From Saccharothrix saharensis (GTDB lineage: Bacteria > Actinomycetota > Actinomycetes > Mycobacteriales > Pseudonocardiaceae): a stretch of DNA of 64,000 nucleotides. The DNA lies in NCBI RefSeq assembly GCF_006716745.1, contig NZ_VFPP01000001.1, positions 5,219,386 to 5,283,385 of the forward strand, written 5' to 3'. The notes beneath the pieces are model-generated. The model worked only from the letters and a program-made list of their open reading frames with translations, was not told the DNA's origin and made no database searches. This document shows, one piece after another, positions 36,993 through 46,836 of this stretch. The position numbers and the translations under genes are program-made. Every line of letters starts with the position of its first letter. The stretch's first letter is position 1.

Positions 36993-38462
36993 TTGACCGC
37001 TTCCGCAAGCAACATCGCCGACCTGGTTCGCGCCTCCGCGCACCGTGGACCCAATCACGCTGCCCTGGTCGATGTCACGACTGCGAACAGCTACACCTGG
37101 GCCGAGTTCGACGCCGCCGTGGACGGCGAGGCGCACCGGCTCGCCCGAGCGGGCGTGCGACCGGGGGACCGGGTGGTGGTGCGGCTGCCGACCGGTCCCG
37201 AGTTCTGCGTCGCGGTGTTCGGCGTGCTGCGCGCGGGCGGCGTGCTGGTGCCCGCCGGGCCGGGCCAGCCGACGCGCGAGCTGCAGCGCCTGGTCGCCGA
37301 CAGCGGCGCGGAACTGCTCGTCGGCGACGGCGGCGGCGCGGACGTCGAGGTGCTGCCCGCGCCGACGATGGAACCGGGCGAGGAGTTTCCCGCCCTCGGC
37401 TCCGGCGAGGACCTGGCCGTGCTCGGCTACACCTCGGGCACGTCCGGTTCGCCGCGCGGCGCGATGCTGTCGCACCGGGCGCTGCTGGCCAACGTCGAGC
37501 AGTGCGCGTCGCTGCGCCCCGCGCCGGTGACGGCGGGCGACCGGGTGCTGCTGGCGCTGCCGCTGTTCCACGTCTACGGCCTCGGCCCCGGCCTGCTGCA
37601 GGTGGCGGGCGCGGGCGCGACGGCCGTGCTGCTGGAGCGGTTCGACCCGGACCAGGCGTTGACCGCGATCCGCGAGCACCGGGTGACCACGCTGGTCGGC
37701 GTGCCGCCGATGTACGCGGCGATCCTGGCCCAGCCCGTCGACCGGCTCCGCGCGGACCTGGCCACGGTCCGCCTGTTCACCTCCGGCGCCGCGCCGCTGG
37801 CCGCCGGGCTGCTCGACGCCATGCGCGAGGCGGTCGGCCTCCCCGTCTACGAGGGCTACGGCCTGACCGAGACCGGGCCCGTGCTGACCACGACCCTGGC
37901 CGGCGGCGCGCCCAAGCCCGGTTCGGTCGGCCGCGCGCTGCCCGGCGTGCTGGTCCGGCTGGTCGACACCGACGGCCGGCCGCTGGACCTGGACGAGGAC
38001 GAGCCGGGTACCGGCCTGGTCGCGGCCAAGGGCGACAACCTGTTCAGCGGCTACTGGCCCGACGGCGCGCACGGCCCGGACGCCGAGGGCTGGTTCCGCA
38101 CCGGTGACGTCGGCTACCTCGACGCCGACGGCGACCTGCACCTGGTGGACCGGGCGGGTGACCTGATCATCGTCAACGGCTTCAACGTCTACCCGCACGA
38201 GGTCGAGCAGGTGCTGGCCGAGCTGGCCGGCGTGGCCGAGGCGGCGGCGGTCGGCGTGCCGGACGAGCGGACCGGCGAGTCGGTGAAGGTCGTCGTGGTG
38301 CCCGCGGCCGGCGCCGAGCTGACCGAGGACGCGGTGAAGGACCACTGCGCGGGACGGCTGGCGAAGTTCAAGGTGCCGACCGTGGTGGAGTTCGCCGACG
38401 CGCTGCCGCATTCGCCGACCGGCAAGCTCGCGCGGGCCCGGCTGCGCCTGCCCCTAACCTGA
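36993..38462 (+). CDS. AMP-dependent acyl-CoA synthetase
   Basis: 489 residues. ANL motifs: YTSGTSGSPRGAMLSHRA (P-loop), EGYGLTETGP, WFRTGDVGYLDADGD, NGFNVYPHEVE hinge and catalytic Lys in SPTGKLARARL. It is shorter than the ligase at 16 kb and belongs to a different subgroup. The start is TTG 36993, because AGGAGG sits 5 nt upstream; GTG 36972 is in frame but has no Shine-Dalgarno sequence. It heads a pair with the glutaredoxin gene 5 bp downstream. Substrate unknown. Confidence 0.88.
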   Translation: MTASASNIADLVRASAHRGPNHAALVDVTTANSYTWAEFDAAVDGEAHRLARAGVRPGDRVVVRLPTGPEFCVAVFGVLRAGGVLVPAGPGQPTRELQRLVADSGAELLVGDGGGADVEVLPAPTMEPGEEFPALGSGEDLAVLGYTSGTSGSPRGAMLSHRALLANVEQCASLRPAPVTAGDRVLLALPLFHVYGLGPGLLQVAGAGATAVLLERFDPDQALTAIREHRVTTLVGVPPMYAAILAQPVDRLRADLATVRLFTSGAAPLAAGLLDAMREAVGLPVYEGYGLTETGPVLTTTLAGGAPKPGSVGRALPGVLVRLVDTDGRPLDLDEDEPGTGLVAAKGDNLFSGYWPDGAHGPDAEGWFRTGDVGYLDADGDLHLVDRAGDLIIVNGFNVYPHEVEQVLAELAGVAEAAAVGVPDERTGESVKVVVVPAAGAELTEDAVKDHCAGRLAKFKVPTVVEFADALPHSPTGKLARARLRLPLT

Positions 38463-38467
38463 ACGCC

Positions 38468-38704
38468 GTGAGCCACCACGTCACCTTGATGAGCCGGGTC
38501 GACTGCCACGCCTGCGAGCAGGCCAAGGCCGACCTGGAGCGGATCTGCGGCGAGCTGGGCGTGCCGTGGGACGTCCAGGACGTCGACTCGGACCGCGAGC
38601 TGCGCGCCGAGTACGGCGACCGGGTGCCGGTGATCCTGGTCGACGGCGAGGAGCACGGGTACTGGTCGGTCGAGGAGGACCGCCTGCGCGCGGCCCTGCG
38701 CTGA
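38468..38704 (+). CDS. glutaredoxin family protein
   Basis: 78 residues, corresponding to Rv0508. Thioredoxin fold with redox pair C-H-A-C in SRVDCHACEQAKADLE and the cis-Pro in RVPVILVDG. It lies before the haem cluster. In a mycothiol organism it may act as a mycoredoxin-like reductase, but this is inference. GTG 38468, 5 bp after the ligase gene. Confidence 0.9.
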   Translation: MSHHVTLMSRVDCHACEQAKADLERICGELGVPWDVQDVDSDRELRAEYGDRVPVILVDGEEHGYWSVEEDRLRAALR

Positions 38705-38767
38705 CGACGATTACCGGCCGCTTACGAAATCGGCCGGCCGGGCGGTCGGGGGTGTCGAATCGACGGC

Positions 38768-40267
38768 ATGAACCGCGTGACCGCCGCCCTGGTCGGAGTC
38801 CTCGGCGTGGCCGCCGCCCTGGCGGCCGGGCACCTCGTGGCCGGGCTCGTCGGGCCGTCGGCCTCGCCGTTCCTGGCCGTGGGCAACACCGCGATCGACC
38901 TCGCGCCCAGGCCGCTGAAGGACTTCGCGGTCCGCGCGTTCGGCACCCACGACAAGCTCGTGCTGCTGCTCGGCATGGCCGCGGTCCTGCTCGGCGCGGC
39001 CGTCGCCGCCGGCCTGCTGTCCCGCCGCTCGCCGCTGCCGGGCACGGTCCTGGCCGTCGTCCTCGGCCTGCTCGGCGCGGCCGCCGTGCTCTACCGCCCC
39101 GACCTGGGCCAACTGGGCATCCTCGCGCCCGTCGCCGCGCTGGTCGCCGGCGTCGCCGTCTTCCGGTGGCTGCACGCCAAGGCCGCCGGGGCTGCCGACC
39201 CCGCCGGCCCCGCCGACAGCCGCCGGGCGTTCCTCGTCGCCTCGGGCGCGACGGGCCTGGCCGCCCTGGTCGGCCAGTTCGCGGGCACCCGGGTCGACGT
39301 GGAGGCGTCCCGCCGGGCCGTCGGCGAGCTCAAGCCCGCCTCGCCCGCGCCGCCCCTGCCGCCGAACGCCGACTTCGCCGCCCAGGGCACGCCCACCTTC
39401 ATCACGCCGAACGCCGACTTCTACCGGATCGACACGGCGCTGAGCGTGCCGCGCGTCCGCGCCGAGGACTGGGTGCTGCGCGTGCACGGCATGGTCGACC
39501 GCGAGCTCGTGCTCCGCTACGACGACCTGCGCCGCCGTGACCTGGTCGAACGCACGGTCACGCTGGTCTGCGTGTCCAACGAGGTCGGCGGGCCCCACAT
39601 CTCCACCGCGAACTTCGTCGGCGTGCCCCTGCGGGACGTCCTGCTCGAAGCGGGCGTCCGCGACGGGGCCGACCAGCTGTTCTCCACCAGCGCGGACCGC
39701 TGGACGGCGGGCTCGCCGCTCGACGTCGTGCTGGAGCCCGACCGGGGCGCGCTCATCGCGCTTGGCATGAACGGCGAGCCGCTGCCGCTGGAGCACGGCT
39801 TCCCGGCCCGCCTGGTCGTGCCCGGCCTCTACGGCTACGTCTCGGCCACCAAGTGGGTCGTCGACCTGGAGGTGACCACGTTCGACGCGCGTCGGGGCTA
39901 CTGGCTCGACCGCGGGTGGGCGCGGGAGGCACCGGTCAAGGTGATGTCCCGGATCGACCGGCCGGAGCGCGGGTCGACGGTCCCCGGCCGGGTCGTCGCC
40001 ACCGGCGTCGCCTGGGCCCAGCCCACGGGCGTCGACAAGGTCGAGGTCCGCGTCGACAACGGCCCGTGGCGGACCGCGACCCTCGCCGACGACGTGAGCG
40101 GTTCCACGTGGCGCATGTGGCGGGCCGAGTTCGACCTGCCGCCGGGCGGTCACACGATCGAGGCACGTGCCACGGACCGGGCCGGTGCCACCCAACCGCA
40201 GGCCCGCGTGGCGCCCGTCCCGGACGGCGCGACCGGCTGGCACAGCGTCTTCTTCACCGTCGCCTGA
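38768..40267 (+). CDS. membrane-anchored molybdopterin oxidoreductase (sulfite oxidase family)
   Basis: 499 residues. Three to four N-terminal transmembrane helices (to about residue 135), then a SRRAFLVAS twin-Arg-like segment with another hydrophobic stretch. A sulfite-oxidase-fold domain follows: WVLRVHGMVDRELVLRYDDL, the Mo-ligand Cys in TLVCVSNEVGG, FPARLVVPGLYGYVSATKWV and a C-terminal Ig-like dimerisation domain (VDKVEVRVDNGPW). It probably faces outside. The natural substrate is unknown; such proteins often reduce or oxidise small S/N compounds. Confidence 0.88.
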   Translation: MNRVTAALVGVLGVAAALAAGHLVAGLVGPSASPFLAVGNTAIDLAPRPLKDFAVRAFGTHDKLVLLLGMAAVLLGAAVAAGLLSRRSPLPGTVLAVVLGLLGAAAVLYRPDLGQLGILAPVAALVAGVAVFRWLHAKAAGAADPAGPADSRRAFLVASGATGLAALVGQFAGTRVDVEASRRAVGELKPASPAPPLPPNADFAAQGTPTFITPNADFYRIDTALSVPRVRAEDWVLRVHGMVDRELVLRYDDLRRRDLVERTVTLVCVSNEVGGPHISTANFVGVPLRDVLLEAGVRDGADQLFSTSADRWTAGSPLDVVLEPDRGALIALGMNGEPLPLEHGFPARLVVPGLYGYVSATKWVVDLEVTTFDARRGYWLDRGWAREAPVKVMSRIDRPERGSTVPGRVVATGVAWAQPTGVDKVEVRVDNGPWRTATLADDVSGSTWRMWRAEFDLPPGGHTIEARATDRAGATQPQARVAPVPDGATGWHSVFFTVA

Positions 40268-40325
40268 GTCACCCGAACGGGTTGGAACCGGAATTCACCC
40301 CACGGGTCCAGGGGCCGTCGTCAAC

Positions 40326-40354
40326 TTTGTGCAAGCGTTCACAAGCGGTACGGT
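40326..40354 (+). promoter_or_regulatory. rex promoter with an embedded Rex operator
   Basis: A -35 box TTTGTG (40326-40331), a 17-bp spacer and a -10 box TACGGT (40349-40354) precede rex. The palindrome TTGTGCAAGCGTTCACAA (40327-40344) covers the -35 and most of the spacer. It matches the Rex operator pattern TTGTG-N-CACAA seen in Streptomyces, where Rex represses its own rex-hem operon until NADH rises. Confidence 0.82.
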
Positions 40355-40420
40355 GGGTGCATCACTCCGCTGGTGGCGGTACCCGGCGGGTCAGTGCGAC
40401 GGATGTCGAGGAGTTCCAGC

Positions 40421-41191
40421 GTGGCGGCTCAGCGGGGCGAGGGTGACGGTGTCGTGACCCGCCCAGGGGAGACCGGTACCGAAGCGCCCGCCGACGTCCG
40501 GGAGCGGGCACGCGCGATCCCCGAGGCGGCGGTGGCGCGGCTCGCGGTCTACCTCCGCGTCCTCTCGGGCATGGTCGAGCAGGGCGTGACGACCATCTCC
40601 AGCGAGGAGCTGGCCGGCGCGGCCGGCGTCAACTCGGCGAAGCTGCGCAAGGACCTGTCCTACATCGGCTCGTACGGCACGCGCGGCGTCGGCTACGACG
40701 TCGAGGTGCTCGTGAGCCACATCGAGCGGATCCTCGGCCTCACCCGCAAGCACTCCGTGGCCGTGGTCGGGATCGGTAATCTTGGTCACGCGCTGGCCAA
40801 CTACGGCGGTTTCCCCAGCCGGGGTTTCCCGGTCGCCGCGCTGTTCGACATCGACCCGGACCTGACGGGAGTGCCGGTAGGTGGCATACCTGTCAACCAC
40901 ATCGACGACATCACGACCGTCTGCGCCGAGCGCGAGGTCTCGATCGGGGTCATCGCGACGCCGCCGCAGGCAGCTCAGGCCGTCTGCGACCGTTTGGTAT
41001 CCGCCGGAGTCCAGTGCATCCTGAACTTCGCACCCGTCGTGCTCCAAGTGCCGGACTACGTCGAAGTGCGCAAGGTCGACCTGGCGGTCGAGATGCAGAT
41101 CCTGTCGTTCCACGTCGCGCGGCGGGCTGACGAGGCCGCCGGTGACGTGGTCAACGGCATCGGTGTGGACGGGGTGGTGATTCGCCCGTGA
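40421..41191 (+). CDS. rex: redox-sensing transcriptional repressor Rex
   Basis: 256 residues. N-terminal winged helix ([16 protein letters not shown]...[37 protein letters not shown]) and a Rossmann domain ([19 protein letters not shown]) that senses NADH/NAD+. The helix after IATPP and the C-terminal swapped helix are present. Start GTG 40421 follows AGGAG at 40408-40412; ATG 40403 is an alternative. It leads rex-hemA-hemC-hemD, the Streptomyces arrangement. Confidence 0.94.
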   Translation: MAAQRGEGDGVVTRPGETGTEAPADVRERARAIPEAAVARLAVYLRVLSGMVEQGVTTISSEELAGAAGVNSAKLRKDLSYIGSYGTRGVGYDVEVLVSHIERILGLTRKHSVAVVGIGNLGHALANYGGFPSRGFPVAALFDIDPDLTGVPVGGIPVNHIDDITTVCAEREVSIGVIATPPQAAQAVCDRLVSAGVQCILNFAPVVLQVPDYVEVRKVDLAVEMQILSFHVARRADEAAGDVVNGIGVDGVVIRP

Positions 41192-41228
41192 TCGTGCGGG
41201 TAGTGAGCCGGTCGGTGGTGACGGCGGT

Positions 41229-42551
41229 ATGAGCGTGCTCGTCGTCGGTCTGTCCCACCGGACCACCCCGGTTCCCGTGCTGGAGCGCGTCGCGGTCGCC
41301 GACGCCGACCGCGGCAAGGTCCTCGACCAGCTGCTGACGGCGCCGAGCGTGTCCGAGGCCGTGCTGCTGTCGACCTGCAACCGGGTCGAGGTGTACGCGG
41401 TCGTCGAGACGTTCCACGGCGGCATGAACGAGGTCGTCGAGGTGCTCGCCCGCCAGGCCGGCGCCGAGCCCGCCGACCTGTTCGAGCACCTCTACGTGCA
41501 CTACTCCGCCGCCGCGGTCGAGCACCTGTTCTCCGTGGCCGGCGGCCTGGACTCGATGGTGGTCGGCGAGGCCCAGATCCTGGGCCAGCTGCGCAACTCC
41601 TACAACGCCGCCGACGAGCGGGGCGTGGTCGGCCGCACGCTGCACGAGCTGGTCCAGCACGCGCTGCGGGTCGGCAAGCGCGTGCACACCGAGACCGACA
41701 TCGACCACGCCGGCGCGTCCGTCGTCTCCGAGGCGCTCGCCGACGCCGCGGACGCGCTCGGCGGCCTCGAGGGGCGCACCGCCCTGATCGTCGGCGCGGG
41801 CTCCATGGGCGGCCTGGCCGCCGCCCACCTGCGCCGGGCCGGCATCGGCGAGGTCGTCATCGCCAACCGCACCGCCGCCAACGGCGAACGCCTGGCCGCG
41901 GCCCTGCGCGCGGACGGCGTGCGGGCCACGTCCACCGGCCTCGACACCCTGACCGACGCGGTCGCCGAGGCGGACGTGCTGTTCGCCTGCACCGGCTCGG
42001 TCGGCACGGTCGTCGGTGCCGAGCACATCGGCGACCGCGCACCGGACCGGCCGCTGGTCGTCTGCGACCTCGGCCTGCCCAAGGACGTCGACCCGGCCGC
42101 GACGCTGCTCGACGGCGTCCGCGTGGTCGACCTGGAAACCCTCCAGCGCAGGCTGTCCGACGCCCCGACCGGGCAGGGCACGCTGCGCGCGGCGGAGATC
42201 GTGGCCGAGGAGGTCCGGGCCTACCTGGCCGGGCAGCGCTCGGCCGGGGTCACCCCCACCGTGACGGCACTGCGCAAGCGCGCCGCCGAGGTCGTGGACG
42301 CCGAGCTGCTGCGCCTGGACTCGCGGCTGCCCGAGCTGGACGGCGCGGTCCGCGACGAGCTGGCCAAGACCGTGCGCCGGGTGGTGGACAAGCTCCTGCA
42401 CACCCCCACCGTGCGGGTGAAGGAGCTGGCCGCGGCGCCCGGCGGTGCCGGTTACGCCGAGGCGCTGCGCGAGCTGTTCGGGCTCGACCCGCAGGCGCCG
42501 TCCGCCGTCAGCACCCTCCATTCGACGCAACCCAAAGGTGAGAAGCGGTGA
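41229..42551 (+). CDS. hemA: glutamyl-tRNA reductase
   Basis: 440 residues. First committed step of C5 tetrapyrrole synthesis, making glutamate-1-semialdehyde from Glu-tRNA. Features: [17 protein letters not shown], the active-site Cys in [33 protein letters not shown], the NADPH loop [16 protein letters not shown] and a C-terminal dimerisation helix. ATG 41229 follows rex by 37 bp; the stop overlaps the hemC start (GTGA). Confidence 0.97.
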   Translation: MSVLVVGLSHRTTPVPVLERVAVADADRGKVLDQLLTAPSVSEAVLLSTCNRVEVYAVVETFHGGMNEVVEVLARQAGAEPADLFEHLYVHYSAAAVEHLFSVAGGLDSMVVGEAQILGQLRNSYNAADERGVVGRTLHELVQHALRVGKRVHTETDIDHAGASVVSEALADAADALGGLEGRTALIVGAGSMGGLAAAHLRRAGIGEVVIANRTAANGERLAAALRADGVRATSTGLDTLTDAVAEADVLFACTGSVGTVVGAEHIGDRAPDRPLVVCDLGLPKDVDPAATLLDGVRVVDLETLQRRLSDAPTGQGTLRAAEIVAEEVRAYLAGQRSAGVTPTVTALRKRAAEVVDAELLRLDSRLPELDGAVRDELAKTVRRVVDKLLHTPTVRVKELAAAPGGAGYAEALRELFGLDPQAPSAVSTLHSTQPKGEKR

Positions 42552-43489
42552 ACCGCACCCTGAGGATCGGCACCCGCGGCAGCGCCCTCGCGCTCGCGCA
42601 GACCGGCCACGTGGCCGACTCGCTGCGCGAAGCGGGCGCGACCGTGGAGATCGTCACGATCTCCACGCCCGGTGACCGCTCGTCCGCACCCATCGCCGAG
42701 ATCGGCATCGGGGTGTTCACCTCGGCGCTGCGCGACGCGCTCGCGAACGGCGAGATCGACGTCGCCGTGCACTCGTACAAGGACCTGCCCACGGCGCGCG
42801 ACCCGCGCCTGTCGCTGGCCGCCGTCCCGCCCCGCGAGGACCCGCGCGACGCGCTGGTCGCCCGTGACGGCCTGACCCTCGGCGAGCTGCCCACCGGCGC
42901 GAAGGTGGGCACCGGCTCACCCCGCCGCGCCGCGCAGCTCAATGCCCTCGGACTGGGCATCGAGGTGGTCGCCCTGCGCGGCAACGTCGACTCCCGCATC
43001 CGCAAGGTCGCCGACGGCGAACTGGACGCCGTCGTGCTCGCCCGCGCCGGCATCGCCCGCCTCGGCCGCACGGCCGAGATCACCGAGACCTTGGAGCCCA
43101 TCCAGATGCTCCCCGCGCCCGCTCAGGGCGCCCTCGCAGTGGAGTGCCGGGTCGACGACGTCGACACCGAGCACCTCCTCCAGTCCACTCTGGACGACTC
43201 GGCCAGCAGGGCCGCTGTCGCTGCCGAGCGTGCCCTGTTGGCCGCGCTCGAAGCAGGCTGCAGCGCGCCGGTCGGCGCACTGGCCGATGTGGTGGAAGAC
43301 CTCAGCGATGAAGGGGCCGTGGTTCTCCGCCTGTCCCTGCGCGGGGTCATGGCGACGGAGGACGGCGACCTCCTCCGTGCGTCCGCCACCGGTGACTTGA
43401 CCGCAGCAGAGGAACTCGGCCGCGCGCTGGCCGCCGAGTTGCTCGACCTCTCCGGCCACGCCACCGCGTCGCCGGCGGGGCGTAGTTGA
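42548..43489 (+). CDS. hemC: hydroxymethylbilane synthase (porphobilinogen deaminase)
   Basis: 313 residues. It polymerises four porphobilinogens. Features: [51 protein letters not shown] with catalytic Asp, GSPRRAAQL, and the dipyrromethane cofactor Cys in [16 protein letters not shown] 42548 overlaps the hemA stop by 4 nt. The stop TGA is shared with a possible ATG of the next gene (TGATG). Confidence 0.97.
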   Translation: MNRTLRIGTRGSALALAQTGHVADSLREAGATVEIVTISTPGDRSSAPIAEIGIGVFTSALRDALANGEIDVAVHSYKDLPTARDPRLSLAAVPPREDPRDALVARDGLTLGELPTGAKVGTGSPRRAAQLNALGLGIEVVALRGNVDSRIRKVADGELDAVVLARAGIARLGRTAEITETLEPIQMLPAPAQGALAVECRVDDVDTEHLLQSTLDDSASRAAVAAERALLAALEAGCSAPVGALADVVEDLSDEGAVVLRLSLRGVMATEDGDLLRASATGDLTAAEELGRALAAELLDLSGHATASPAGRS

Positions 43490-43503
43490 TGGGGAGTGCC
43501 CTG

Positions 43504-45036
43504 ATGACCCGCGCACGCAAGACCCCCGGCCGAGTCGCGTTCGTCGGCTCAGGTCCGGGCGACACCGGGCTGCTCACGGTCCGGGCCCGCGACCTGCTCC
43601 ACAAGGCGGAGCTCGTGGTCACGGACCCGGACGTCCCGGCCGAGGTGGTGGCGCTGGTACCCGACGGCGTCGAGGTGCGACCCGCCGTGGGCGATCCCGC
43701 CGACGTCGCGAAGGACCTGGTCGCCGAGGCGAAGAACGGCCACGCCGTCGTCCGCCTGGTGGCCGGCGACCCGCTGACCCTGGACTCCGTGGTCAAGGAG
43801 GCGCAGGCCGTCTCCAAGACCACGATCGCGTTCGACGTGGTGCCCGGCGTCCCCGCCGGCACCGCCGTGCCCGCCTACGCGGGCGTCGCGCTGGGCGCCG
43901 TCCACACCGAGGCCGACGTCCGCGGCGTGACCGACTGGGCCGGCCTCGCCGCCGCCCCCGGCACGCTCGTCCTGCACGCCACCGGCGGCCACCTGGCCGA
44001 AGCCGCGTCCTCCCTGGTGGAGAACGGCGTGGCACCGCAGACCCCGGTCGCGGTGACCTGCGACGGCACCGGCTTCGGCCAGCGCACCGTCGACACCACC
44101 CTGGCCTCGCTGGCCGCCGACGCGGGCGACCTGGGCGGCCCGCTGGTCGTCACGGTCGGCCAAGCCGTCGCCGGCCGCCCCAAGCTGTCCTGGTGGGAGT
44201 CCCGCGCCCTGTACGGCTGGCGCGTCCTGGTCCCGCGCACCAAGGAGCAGGCCGGCGCGATGAGCGACCGCCTGCACTCCCACGGCGCGATCCCGGTCGA
44301 GGTCCCGACCATCTCCGTCGAGCCGCCGCGCAGCCCGGCCCAGATGGAGCGCTCGGTGAAGGGCCTGGTCGACGGCCGCTACCAGTGGGTCGTCTTCACC
44401 TCCACCAACGCCGTCCGGGCGGTCTGGGAGAAGTTCCGCGAGTTCGGCCTGGACGCCCGTGCGTTCTCCGGCGTGAAGATCGCGTGCGTCGGCGAGTCGA
44501 CCGCCGCCAAGGTCCGCGGCTTCGGCATCATCCCGGAGCTGGTGCCGTCCGGCGAGCAGTCCTCCGAGGGCCTCCTCGCGGACTTCCCGCCCTACGACGA
44601 CATCCTGGACCCGGTGGACCGCGTCCTGCTCCCGCGCGCCGACATCGCCACCGAAACCCTCGCCGCGGGCCTGCGGGAACGCGGCTGGGAGATCGACGAC
44701 GTCACCGCCTACCGCACCGTCCGCGCCGCCCCGCCGCCCGCGGACACGCGCGAGATGATCAAGTCGGGCGGCTTCGACGCCGTCTGCTTCACCTCGTCCT
44801 CCACGGTCCGCAACCTGGTGGGCATCGCGGGCAAGCCGCACACCCGCACCCTGGTGGCGTGCATCGGCCCGCAGACCGCCGAAACGGCCCGCGAGTTCGG
44901 CCTCCGCGTCGACGTCCAACCCGAGGACGCCAACGTCCCGGCCCTGGTCGACGCCCTGGCCCAACACGCCGCCCGCCTGCGAGCCGAAGGCGCCCTCCCC
45001 CCACCACGCAAGACCAAGCGCCTCCGCCGGTCCTGA
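43504..45036 (+). CDS. hemD: fused uroporphyrinogen-III C-methyltransferase-like / uroporphyrinogen-III synthase
   Basis: 510 residues. The N-terminal about 240 residues look like a CobA-type tetrapyrrole methylase (VAFVGSGPGDTGLLTVRARDLLHKAELVV), but the later motifs are degenerate. The C-terminal half is HemD (GWRVLVPRTKEQAGAMSDRLHSHGAIPVEVPTISVEPP...VVFTSTNAVRAVWEKF), which cyclises hydroxymethylbilane. The fusion matches Rv0511. I prefer ATG 43504 (GGGGAG 8 nt upstream); ATG 43489 in TGATG with hemC is possible. Confidence 0.93.
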   Translation: MTRARKTPGRVAFVGSGPGDTGLLTVRARDLLHKAELVVTDPDVPAEVVALVPDGVEVRPAVGDPADVAKDLVAEAKNGHAVVRLVAGDPLTLDSVVKEAQAVSKTTIAFDVVPGVPAGTAVPAYAGVALGAVHTEADVRGVTDWAGLAAAPGTLVLHATGGHLAEAASSLVENGVAPQTPVAVTCDGTGFGQRTVDTTLASLAADAGDLGGPLVVTVGQAVAGRPKLSWWESRALYGWRVLVPRTKEQAGAMSDRLHSHGAIPVEVPTISVEPPRSPAQMERSVKGLVDGRYQWVVFTSTNAVRAVWEKFREFGLDARAFSGVKIACVGESTAAKVRGFGIIPELVPSGEQSSEGLLADFPPYDDILDPVDRVLLPRADIATETLAAGLRERGWEIDDVTAYRTVRAAPPPADTREMIKSGGFDAVCFTSSSTVRNLVGIAGKPHTRTLVACIGPQTAETAREFGLRVDVQPEDANVPALVDALAQHAARLRAEGALPPPRKTKRLRRS

Positions 45037-45132
45037 CCGGAGCCACCAGGCCCCGACGCCGACCACGACGGACCCGGGACCGACCCACCGAGGCCCGATC
45101 CGACCTGGGTTCGAGTGCCTTGGGCCGGCCGT

Positions 45133-45179
45133 AGCCGGCAGGCTCGGCGGGACGCTCTTCCCCGCCGAGCCCGCCGGCT
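45133..45179 (+). terminator. 18-bp interrupted hairpin between hemD and hemB
   Basis: Stem AGCCGGC-a-GGCTCGGCGGG pairs with CCCGCCGAGCC-c-GCCGGCT with one mismatch and a 9-nt loop. It lies in the 225-bp gap between hemD and hemB on the same strand. It may end the rex-hemACD transcript or attenuate hemB; no T-run follows. The rest of the gap holds no gene that I can see. Confidence 0.55.
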
Positions 45180-45261
45180 CCGACCAGCCCGGGGTGCTCG
45201 TGAGGGCCCCATGTCACACCGAGCCGGACTTGCCCTAACGCAGCACCAGGGAGTACCCGCA

Positions 45262-46239
45262 GTGTTCCCAGCCCACCGCCCCCGCCGCCTGCGCACCACG
45301 CCGGCCATGCGCCGCCTGGTCAGCGAAACCACCGTGCGCCCGCGCCAGCTGATCCTGCCCATGTTCGTCAAGGAGGGCGCCCCGGCACCCGCCGAGATCC
45401 AGAGCATGCCGGGGGTCTTCCAGCACACCCGCGAGTCGCTGCGCAAAGCCGCCGTCGAAGCGGTCCAGGCGGGGGTCGGCGGGATCATGCTGTTCGGCGT
45501 GCCCGCCGAGCGGGACGCGGTCGGCTCCGGCGCGACCGACCCGGACGGCATCCTCAACGCGGCCCTGCGCGACCTGCGCCAGGAGCTCGGCGACGCGACC
45601 GTCCTGATGTCCGACTGCTGCCTGGACGAGTTCACCGACCACGGCCACTGCGGCGTGCTCACCCCGGACGGTGCCGTCGACAACGACGCCACCCTCGAGG
45701 TCTACGGCGAGATGGCCGTCGCCCAGGCCGAGGCCGGGGCCCACGTGGTCGGGCCCAGCGGCATGATGGACGGCCAGATCGGGTTCATCCGCAACGCCCT
45801 GGACGAGGCGGGCCACACCGACACCGCCGTCCTCGCCTACAGCGCCAAGTACGCGTCCGCCCTCTACGGCCCGTTCCGCGACGCCGTCGAGTCCCAGCTC
45901 CAGGGCGACCGCAAGACCTACCAGCAGGACCCGGCCAACGCCCGCGAAGCGGTCCGCGAGGTCGCGCTCGACCTCGCCGAGGGCGCCGACATGGTCATGG
46001 TCAAGCCCGCACTGCCCTACCTCGACGTGGTCAAGGCCGTCGCCGAGGTCTCCGACGTGCCGGTGGCCGCGTACCAGATCTCCGGCGAGTACGCGATGGT
46101 CGAGGCCGCCGCCCGCAACGGCTGGATCGACCGCGAGCGGACCGTGCTGGAGATGCTCACGTCGATCCGCCGGGCCGGCGCGGACATGGTGCTGACCTAC
46201 TGGGCCGTCGAGGCCGCCGGGTGGCTGGACCGCTCATGA
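45262..46239 (+). CDS. hemB: delta-aminolevulinic acid dehydratase (porphobilinogen synthase)
   Basis: 325 residues. It condenses two ALA to porphobilinogen. Features: [15 protein letters not shown] at the N terminus, the metal Cys region [17 protein letters not shown], a catalytic Lys in [16 protein letters not shown] and the Schiff-base Lys in [13 protein letters not shown]. Start GTG 45262 has AGGGAG at 45248-45253; the frame opens about 50 codons earlier, without a good signal. The stop overlaps the next ATG (ATGA). Confidence 0.96.
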   Translation: MFPAHRPRRLRTTPAMRRLVSETTVRPRQLILPMFVKEGAPAPAEIQSMPGVFQHTRESLRKAAVEAVQAGVGGIMLFGVPAERDAVGSGATDPDGILNAALRDLRQELGDATVLMSDCCLDEFTDHGHCGVLTPDGAVDNDATLEVYGEMAVAQAEAGAHVVGPSGMMDGQIGFIRNALDEAGHTDTAVLAYSAKYASALYGPFRDAVESQLQGDRKTYQQDPANAREAVREVALDLAEGADMVMVKPALPYLDVVKAVAEVSDVPVAAYQISGEYAMVEAAARNGWIDRERTVLEMLTSIRRAGADMVLTYWAVEAAGWLDRS

Positions 46240-46793
46240 CCTCGCCGAACCCCGACCGGTCGACCCGCGGCAAGCCGCCGAGACCCACCCCGCCCAAGCT
46301 GCTCGACATCGCCCGGTGGTTGTTCATCCTCAGCGCGGCCGTGGGCCTGGTCCGGTTCGTGGTGCAGCTGGCCGACCGGGAGATGCTGATCCGCGAGCTG
46401 CGCTCGCAGCAGCCGAACCTGAGCCAGGACGAGCTGGACGCCGCCGCGACCGGCGGGATCGTGTTCGGCCTGCTGATCGGCGTCGGCATGGTCCTGGTCT
46501 ACACGCTGCTCGCGAACCGGATGGCCGGCGGGCGCAACTGGGCCCGCGTCGTGCTCACGATCATCGCGACCGCCGGGATCTTCCTGGGCGTGCTGCGCCT
46601 GGTCGCCGCCGTCTCCGGCGTCACGGCCGCGTTCGGCCTGGCCGTCAGCCCCGTCGACCTGGCGTTCGGCGTGGTCACGATGCTGATCGACGCGACCGCC
46701 GTGGCGCTGATGTACCAGGCATCAGTTTCCGGACACTTCCGATCAGTGCGATCGGTCAGTCGCCGGCCACCACCCGTAGCTAACGGGTTGTGA
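46236..46793 (+). CDS. four-helix membrane protein, paralogue 1 of a tandem family
   Basis: 185 residues. A Pro-rich cytoplasmic N terminus is followed by about four transmembrane helices. The loop between helices 2 and 3 carries [18 protein letters not shown], a motif repeated in the next genes. It is translationally coupled to hemB (ATGA). Function unknown; location between hemB and hemL is shared with the other paralogues. Confidence 0.8.
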   Translation: MTSPNPDRSTRGKPPRPTPPKLLDIARWLFILSAAVGLVRFVVQLADREMLIRELRSQQPNLSQDELDAAATGGIVFGLLIGVGMVLVYTLLANRMAGGRNWARVVLTIIATAGIFLGVLRLVAAVSGVTAAFGLAVSPVDLAFGVVTMLIDATAVALMYQASVSGHFRSVRSVSRRPPPVANGL

Positions 46794-46836
46794 TTACCGG
46801 TCGACGGATCGCTCCGGCACTCCTACGGTCCGTCGC

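Noticed and set aside
46790..46800. TTGTGA-like half-site as a second Rex operator.
   Set aside because: No matching second half-site at the right spacing.
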